NCBI GenBank assembly: GCA_049515555.1
Contig: JBEKTY010000315.1
Location: 1 to 5,100, forward strand
From: JBEKTY01 sp049515555
Lineage (GTDB): Bacteria > Planctomycetota > Planctomycetia > Pirellulales > Thermoguttaceae
Direction: 5' to 3'
Length of the DNA: 5,100 bases
In this document: in pieces, positions 1 to 5,100 of the stretch
How positions within the stretch are numbered: the stretch's first letter is position 1
How the letters are laid out: every line of letters begins with the position of its first letter
The notes under the pieces: generated by a model
Seen by the model: only the letters and a program-made list of their open reading frames with translations
The model's database searches: none
Told to the model about the DNA's origin: nothing
Program-made: the position numbers and the translations under genes

Positions 1-1377
1 ATCCCGCCAAGGCCTTCCACAGTACGTAGGCCAGGAAGCAGACCAGGATGTGCGCCAACACGCGGTCTTCTTTCTGATGCCAGATCGGGCGGATTTCCAG
101 TTCGTCCTTGCTGATGCGGAAGGCCCACTCGGCATCGGTGAGCTGGATATAGCGTTTCCAGAGCGTGGCTGGATCGGTCTCGGTCAAGTTGCTCCGCAAC
201 AGGTAACAGCCTTCCGACAAGGCGGCCCAATCGCTCCAGCGAGTGTCACGTTTCCAAGAGACTTTCAGCCGCGCCTTGCCTCCTCCGCGCCGCCGTTTGA
301 TGGTCACGGCAAACGCACCCGCCGCACGCCAATTCTGCTGTGCCAGCCGTCCCAGCCGCCGGTTGGCCACCGCCAGGTCCTTCAGCCGACCGCTGTCCGC
401 TTGGGCTTGCATCCGCGTCAGCGCCGCCTCGAACCGCTCCATGAAACGGCGGTGCATCGCCTCTTCTTTCTTACGGCGATCGGCGCTGCGTGCCAAGACG
501 AATGTTTCCATACCGTCCGATCCCGGCACCAACTTCACTTCCACCCCCTCCTGGACTTCCTGCCAGCCCTTGTCCAACAGGTGCGCCTCGAAACGCCGCA
601 ACATCGCCTTGGGCGTGCCCACGATGTACTGGCCCCCACGCGACCGCAAGAACGCCAGGTTCTCCTCGCTCACCATGCCCCGGTCCATTACCCACACCCG
701 TCGCGCCCGGCCGTATTTCTTCTCCATCGCCAGGACGATCTCTTCCACGGTCTTGGCATCATTGCGGTTGCCCGGAAAGACCTCGTAACCCGGGGGAATC
801 CCTTCCGGGGTGACCACCAGACCGATGCACACCTGCAGACATTGCGGTCGTCCGTCGCGCGAGTATCCCCGCTTGGCCAAGGGATTGGCGGCACACGCCC
901 CCTCGAAATACGTGACCAGGTGTCCTCGATGTGCAACTCGCTCTGCGGCTTGCAGAAGCGGGCTACGGTGAGGATCGCCGCCACGGTGGCCCAGGACACT
1001 TCCTCCCGACCGGGCGGAATCAAGCCGTCCAAGAGCTTGTCCAACCCCAGCAGCCTCCACAGCCCACACGCCAGCCACACGTCGCCGAAGTCCCGCAGGC
1101 GTTCCAGGGCCACGCCCTTCAGACGCACCAGAACCGGCTCCTCCTCGTCGGCCGGGTCGTCATAGTGGGGAGGATCGAACAGAGAACGCTGCGGCCGATG
1201 CTTGCCCGATAGCTTCCGCCCCAGTGGCGCCCAGCCGTTTTGCTCGCTGCGCCGCAACTCGCCCAGATAGGCCACCAGCCGTTGCCGCGACCCTCGGCCC
1301 CTGCGATACGACCCGACCAGTGCCCAGTACGTGTGCCGCTTGCCGCTTTTCCGCCGCACGCATCTTCGCAGAAACAT
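1..1377 (-). pseudogene. IS1634-type (IS4 superfamily) DDE transposase, internally deleted and frameshifted, 3' end beyond the window
   Basis: This was a cut-and-paste transposase. Reading leftward from the ATG at 1377, codons 1-154 give a typical family N-terminus: MFLRRC, KRHTYWALV, RQRLVAYLGEL, SLFDPP, ERLRDFGDVWLA, then FCKPQSELHIEDTW. At about 918 the sense reading ends; that frame continues as nonsense to a TAA at 688-690. From 913 leftward another frame gives TYFEGACAANPLAKRGYSRD, then VWVMDRGMVSEENLAFL, the IKRRRGGGKARL and WSDWAALSEGCYLLR segments, and YIQLTDAEWAFRISKDELEI, staying open to base 1. The second catalytic Asp (codon 683-685) and the Glu (codon 128-130) are present. The first Asp, normally in DVTSTYF, is lost with roughly 60 residues (estimated from my memory of family members). 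A Shine-Dalgarno GAGGG lies 7 bases before the ATG. With a frameshift and a missing catalytic residue, it should be inactive. The IS family is confident; the exact subgroup is not. Confidence 0.9.
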
Positions 1378-1552
1378 GGCAGATCCCTCGTGCTCTACGC
1401 ACTACAGGATCCCATGCTTTGGGGCAAATGCAAGCAAGAAGGTCTACACTACAATGCCTTTCGGTGAAAGAAAGACCATCGCCATTGGAGTTACGTCAAC
1501 GAACCAGCCCAAATCCTTGAATTTTCCCGCGCAATAACGTAACTTGGGTTAG
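1378..1552. other. 5' flank of the IS1634-type element, probably holding its right end
   Basis: This gene-free stretch lies between the transposase start and the decayed small gene. It is visibly richer in A and T than the rest of the window. On the minus strand it carries the transposase ribosome binding site (GAGGG at 1385-1389). An 8-bp inverted repeat, AGTTACGT at 1489-1496 and ACGTAACT at 1537-1544, lies near its far end. Sense reading of the neighbouring gene remnant begins at 1553, just after an in-frame TAG, so the insertion boundary is probably near 1545-1553. I cannot see the other IS end, so the terminal inverted repeat and target duplication cannot be confirmed. Confidence 0.45.
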
Positions 1553-1663
1553 CAGGACGCGATCCAGCGCCACAAGCAGATGGGGCTGCCTCTGGCGGTC
1601 TGGAAGGATGGCCATGTCGCCTAGGTTGCCCCGGAGGAACTGGAGCGGGAAGAAGATCGTTGA
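1553..1663 (+). pseudogene. C-terminal remnant of a small 'AVWKDG' family hypothetical gene
   Basis: Frame 1553-1621 reads QDAIQRHKQMGLPLAVWKDG followed by HVA, then a TAG at 1622-1624, then VAPEELEREEDR and a TGA at 1661-1663. The layout 'HK..G.P.AVW.DG.V....PEE' matches the C-terminal half of short proteins that I recall in planctomycetes and other environmental bacteria, which usually read HK..G.P.A.WRDGKVV.(I/V)PPEEI. In those proteins the position of the TAG normally holds an aromatic or hydrophobic residue. There is no start codon; a TAG at 1550-1552 closes the frame immediately upstream, next to the probable IS boundary. I infer a gene cut by the IS and then decayed. The function of the intact family is not known to me. 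Confidence 0.5.
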
Positions 1664-1689
1664 CGGATTTATCGATCCTCGAGGCCCGG

Positions 1690-1710
1690 CTGCCGGTGCT
1701 TTTCCGGCAG
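1690..1710. other. Perfect 7-bp stem hairpin in the groES leader
   Basis: CTGCCGG at 1690-1696 pairs with CCGGCAG at 1704-1710 around a seven-base loop (TGCTTTT). No T tract follows on the plus strand, so it is not a standard intrinsic terminator for a rightward transcript. It lies 27 bases downstream of the decayed small gene and may be a leftover end-of-gene structure or part of the groES leader RNA. Confidence 0.5.
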
Positions 1711-1736
1711 TGCGTTTCGCTGCTTTACACGTCATC

Positions 1737-1763
1737 CCGGCTGCTGCCAAAATGGCAGCCCGG
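1737..1763. other. Long bulged hairpin in the groES leader
   Basis: GCTGCCA at 1743-1749 pairs perfectly with TGGCAGC at 1753-1759 around an AAA loop. The stem extends outward as CCGG (1737-1740) with CCGG (1760-1763) across a two-base bulge, giving 11 pairs in total. No T run follows. It comes 26 bases after the previous hairpin, so the two form a tandem structured block about 250 bases upstream of groES. Confidence 0.5.
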
Positions 1764-1916
1764 CGGGCCCGACCAGGGTGGATTCCTGACAGGTTCGTCT
1801 CGCCTGGCATGTCGGCCGGGGCGGGCTGCGGTTCCCTAAGTCGTTGTGCCTCTGCCAGTTGGCCCAAGCGGCTGGTCTTTGGCGCGCCGATTGCTACCCT
1901 CCCGCCCCATGGCGCG

Positions 1917-1928
1917 TTTTGCGCAAAA
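1917..1928. promoter_or_regulatory. 12-bp perfect palindrome TTTTGCGCAAAA, candidate operator
   Basis: TTTTGCGCAAAA is its own reverse complement and stands out in an otherwise GC-rich stretch. It lies 87 bases before the groES start, a plausible place for a dimeric regulator to act. It does not match CIRCE, and I do not recognise the regulator. It could also be chance. Only its symmetry and position are seen; its function is inferred. Confidence 0.3.
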
Positions 1929-2004
1929 GTGGCAGCGGGTGTCCCCGCTGGCCGGCTCGGTCGCAAGGCCAGCACCCCAACCCATGACCCGTGAGATAAG
2001 TTTC

Positions 2005-2009
2005 GGAGG
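2005..2009 (+). promoter_or_regulatory. groES ribosome binding site
   Basis: GGAGG at 2005-2009 stands six bases before the ATG at 2016. It is a strong Shine-Dalgarno with ideal spacing and fixes this start, which includes the N-terminal extension of GroES. Confidence 0.85.
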
Positions 2010-2015
2010 CAACGC

Positions 2016-2342
2016 ATGGCGAAAAAGCAAAAAGAAACCCGCTCCGCCGAGAAGATTCAACTCCAGCCGTTGGGCGACCGCGTGGTGGTCGAGCGGGAAG
2101 AGTCGGAGACCATGACCGCCGGCGGGATCGTTCTGCCCGACACGGCCAAGGACAAGCCCACCCGGGGCAAGGTCGTCAGCGTCGGCGAGGGCCGGCTGAA
2201 CAAGGACGGCAAGCGGACGGCGCTGCAGGTCAAGCCCGGCGATCGCGTGTTGTTCACCTCCTACGCCGGCGAGCAGTTCAAGCTGGGCGATCGCGAGCTG
2301 CTGCTGATGCGCGAGGAAGACATCCTGGCGGTGATCGATTAG
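2016..2342 (+). CDS. groES: Co-chaperonin GroES (Cpn10)
   Basis: GroES forms the heptameric lid that binds the GroEL ring with ATP and closes the cytoplasmic folding chamber. The 108-residue protein is slightly longer than the usual ~95-100, because about 13 mostly charged residues (MAKKQKETRSAEK) precede the conserved core. The core begins at IQLQPLGDRVVVE (residues 14-26). The mobile loop spans roughly residues 29-46 and carries the GroEL-contacting IVL tripeptide at 38-40 within GGIVLPDTA. It is followed by RGKVVSVGEG (50-59), KPGDRVLFTSYAG (73-85) and the C-terminal LLLMREEDILAVID. The strong Shine-Dalgarno supports the chosen start, so the extension is probably real. It is the first gene of the groES-groEL operon, separated from groEL by 72 bases. 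No truncation or frameshift is seen. Confidence 0.97.
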   Translation: MAKKQKETRSAEKIQLQPLGDRVVVEREESETMTAGGIVLPDTAKDKPTRGKVVSVGEGRLNKDGKRTALQVKPGDRVLFTSYAGEQFKLGDRELLLMREEDILAVID

Positions 2343-2380
2343 GTTCTGCGCTAGAAAACAGTTCTGACACTTTTTTGCCT

Positions 2381-2395
2381 GCGGCCCCAGGCCGC
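2381..2395 (+). other. GC hairpin between groES and groEL, just before the groEL Shine-Dalgarno
   Basis: GCGGCC at 2381-2386 pairs with GGCCGC at 2390-2395 around a CCA loop. A run of six T lies upstream of the stem (2371-2376), on the wrong side for an intrinsic terminator of the operon. The stem ends only a few bases before AAGGAG, so it may affect groEL translation or mark an mRNA processing or stability point. That role is inference. Confidence 0.5.
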
Positions 2396-2398
2396 GCT

Positions 2399-2404
2399 AA
2401 GGAG
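2399..2404 (+). promoter_or_regulatory. groEL ribosome binding site
   Basis: AAGGAG at 2399-2404 lies 10 bases before the ATG at 2415. It is a good Shine-Dalgarno at slightly long spacing, and it agrees with the conserved MAK N-terminus of GroEL. Confidence 0.8.
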
Positions 2405-2414
2405 AAGACCACTC

Positions 2415-4046
<1,632 letters not shown>

Positions 4047-4058
4047 TCGAGCGTGCTA

Positions 4059-4946
4059 ATGGCCAAGTCCTCGCGCCGCGAGTTTCTCAGGCAGAGCGCA
4101 TCTTTGGCCGCCGCCTTGACCGTGGCCCCGCTGGCCCGTAAGGCGGCGGCCGACGCGCATCGGCCGGACATCCGCTTCGGCCTGGTGACTTACATGTGGG
4201 GCGCCGAGTGGGACCTGCCCACGCTGTTGGAGAACCTGGCCAAGGCCCGGGTCCTCGGCGTGGAGCTGCGGACCACCCATGCCCACCGGGTCGAGCCGAG
4301 CCTCAGCCCGCCGCAGCGCCAGGCGGTCAAACAGAGGTTCGACGACAGCCCGGTCAAACTGGTCGGGCTGGGCACTGCCGAAGATTTGCACCACCCCAAC
4401 CCGGCGGCCTTGGAAAAAGCGATCGAGAGCACCAAGGCGTTCATTAAGCTCAGCCACGACGTGGGCGGGAGCGGCGTGAAGGTCCGGCCCAACGACCTCC
4501 CCAAGGGCGTGCCGGTGGAAAAGACCATCCGGCAGATCGGCAAGGCATTGAACCTGCTGGGGGCCTTCGGGGCCGACTACGGGCAGCAGATCCGCTTGGA
4601 GGTGCATGGCGGGGCGGCCCGGCTGCCGGTCATCAAGCAGATCATGGACGTTGCCACGCATCCCAACGTCGGCGTCTGCTGGAACAGCAACCAAACGGAC
4701 GTGGAAAAACCCGGACTGGAGTACAACTTCAACCTGGTAAAGGACCGGCTGGGAGCCACGGCCCACGTGGATGCTCTGGACAGCAAGCGTTATCCCTTCC
4801 CGGAGCTGTTCCGGCTGTTCGTCAAGGCCAACTACCGCGGCTGGTTCCTCTTGGAGGCCACCGGCAAGCCGGCGGACCGCGTGCAGGCCCTGATCCTCAA
4901 GCGGCAGGCGTTCGACGAGCTGCTCGCCGGCGCCATGCGGAACTGA
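4059..4946 (+). CDS. Tat-exported sugar phosphate isomerase/epimerase-like TIM-barrel protein
   Basis: Predicted xylose-isomerase-like TIM-barrel protein (AP_endonuc_2 superfamily); its substrate cannot be read from sequence. From the ATG at 4059 it is 295 residues. The N-terminus carries a twin-arginine signal, SRREFLRQ (R6, R7), then a hydrophobic SASLAAALTVAPLA and an Ala-rich cleavage zone near 29-33, so export to the periplasm is expected. Likely active-site residues are E69 (GVEL), E181 and H183 (LEVHGG), H236 (AHVDAL) and E266 (LLEATGK). The usual metal-binding Asp position appears as Asn209 in VCWNSNQTD, a variant I recall in related planctomycete proteins. The start is only 12 bases after the groEL stop with no clear Shine-Dalgarno, so translation is probably coupled. 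A GTG at 4053 would add two residues; ATG is preferred because it gives a standard Tat n-region. The link to groESL looks like co-transcription rather than shared chemistry. Confidence 0.85.
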   Translation: MAKSSRREFLRQSASLAAALTVAPLARKAAADAHRPDIRFGLVTYMWGAEWDLPTLLENLAKARVLGVELRTTHAHRVEPSLSPPQRQAVKQRFDDSPVKLVGLGTAEDLHHPNPAALEKAIESTKAFIKLSHDVGGSGVKVRPNDLPKGVPVEKTIRQIGKALNLLGAFGADYGQQIRLEVHGGAARLPVIKQIMDVATHPNVGVCWNSNQTDVEKPGLEYNFNLVKDRLGATAHVDALDSKRYPFPELFRLFVKANYRGWFLLEATGKPADRVQALILKRQAFDELLAGAMRN

Positions 4947-4961
4947 CGCCCCAAAGTAGCA

Positions 4962-4978
4962 GGCACACTCCGTGTGCC
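4962..4978. repeat. Perfect 7-bp hairpin after the operon, possible dispersed (REP-like) repeat
   Basis: GGCACAC at 4962-4968 pairs with GTGTGCC at 4972-4978 around a TCC loop, 16 bases after the isomerase stop. No T tract follows, so it is not a classical intrinsic terminator, though it could protect the mRNA 3' end. The phrase around it (AGTAGCAGGCACACTCCGTG) resembles short intergenic repeats I associate with planctomycete genomes. That association is from memory and a second copy is not present in this window. Confidence 0.4.
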
Positions 4979-5001
4979 GTTAGAAGCTGTTAAGAAATAA
5001 C

Positions 5002-5100
5002 TTAGCCGTTTGGGTTGTGGTGGCGAATGGTGTAGTTCCACTTGGGTAGGACGGTATGTCGCAACAGCCGGACGCTCGCCTTTGCTTCCTCGGACACCTT
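5002..5100 (-). CDS. Transposase C-terminus, probably ISAzo13-like, cut by the window edge
   Basis: Reading leftward from the right edge, the frame gives KVSEEAKASVRLLRHTVLPK, then WNYTIRHHNPNG and a TAA at 5002-5004. The ending '(K/V)S.EE...(I/V)RL..H..LPKWNYTI' resembles the C-termini of ISAzo13-family (Rhodopirellula-type DDE) transposases, which commonly finish with a WNYTI motif. Only 32 residues are visible, so catalytic residues, intactness and the exact family cannot be judged. The element's outer end is probably just beyond the stop, around 4983-5001, in the AT-richer GAAGCTGTTAAGAAATAAC; no partner inverted repeat can be checked within the window. Confidence 0.6.
   Translation of the reverse strand, partial: KVSEEAKASVRLLRHTVLPKWNYTIRHHNPNG

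Larger units (their letters stand above)
1664..2015. other. Gene-free groES leader region
   Basis: About 350 bases without a credible gene. Open frames here on both strands have no family resemblance and low-complexity GC-driven composition. The stretch contains two hairpins (1690-1710 and 1737-1763), a 12-bp palindrome (1917-1928) and the groES ribosome binding site. I searched by eye for the CIRCE operator (TTAGCACTC-N9-GAGTGCTAA) and found none. I also could not find a convincing sigma-70 -35/-10 pair. The groESL promoter is presumably here but I cannot place it. Confidence 0.6.

Noticed and set aside
50..1165. Long plus-strand open frame (371 codons) over the transposase pseudogene
   Set aside because: It is antisense to clearly recognisable transposase sequence and is rich in Pro, Arg, His and Ser without any domain pattern. 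It is a shadow of the GC-rich minus-strand coding.
1690..1763. Hairpins as intrinsic terminators
   Set aside because: Neither stem is followed by a T tract on either reading strand in the required position.
1877..1910. Possible sigma-32 promoter (CTTTGG ... CCCCAT)
   Set aside because: The spacing between the boxes is about 21 bases, too long, and the -35 match is poor.
1496..2017. Open frames on both strands of the leader (minus 1496-2017, plus 1608-1994)
   Set aside because: They have no family resemblance, no ribosome binding site, and cross the hairpins and the groES Shine-Dalgarno. The region is better read as a non-coding leader.
4049..4059. GCGTGCTAA resembling one half of a CIRCE operator
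   Set aside because: Only one imperfect half-site is present with no inverted partner, and it lies at the end of groEL where an operator would make little sense.
4056..4766. 236-codon minus-strand open frame opposite the isomerase gene
   Set aside because: It overlaps a well-supported plus-strand gene completely and has no recognisable domain.

Overview
The window looks like a chromosomal segment of a planctomycete (Pirellulales-like), at moderate confidence. The reasons are the high GC content, the transposase types, a Tat-exported sugar phosphate isomerase/epimerase-like protein of a kind very common in that phylum, and the style of the GroES/GroEL proteins. No 16S or other decisive marker is present, so the assignment is inference.

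Layout. (1) Bases 1-1377, minus strand: an IS1634-type (IS4 superfamily) DDE transposase that is broken. The N-terminal 154 codons and the C-terminal ~304 codons are both recognisable but lie in different frames. About 60 family residues, including the first catalytic Asp, are missing at the junction near 911-918. (2) Bases 1378-1552: the AT-richer 5' flank of this element, with an 8-bp inverted repeat. (3) Bases 1553-1663, plus strand: a decayed tail of a small gene of the 'HK..G.P.AVWKDG' type, with an in-frame stop and no start. (4) Bases 1664-2015: a GC-rich gene-free leader with two strong hairpins and a perfect 12-bp palindrome, but no recognisable CIRCE operator. (5) Bases 2016-4946, plus strand: an apparent three-gene operon groES-groEL-(Tat-exported TIM-barrel isomerase-like protein). 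(6) Bases 4947-5001: a short intergenic stretch with a perfect 7-bp hairpin that may be a dispersed repeat. (7) Bases 5002-5100, minus strand: the last 32 codons of a second transposase, probably ISAzo13-like, running off the right edge.

Functionally, groES and groEL encode a complete type I chaperonin with its ATPase residues intact. The third gene starts 12 bases after the groEL stop, has no clear Shine-Dalgarno, and probably depends on groEL translation. It encodes a predicted exported protein, so its link with a cytoplasmic chaperonin is probably transcriptional rather than a shared reaction. The cassette is bracketed by two transposon remnants, which points to a rearranged neighbourhood. 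I found no convincing new defence or mobile system here. The more interesting points are the leader architecture of groESL, the coupled exported isomerase, the altered inter-ring contact residues of GroEL, and the decayed small gene next to the IS.
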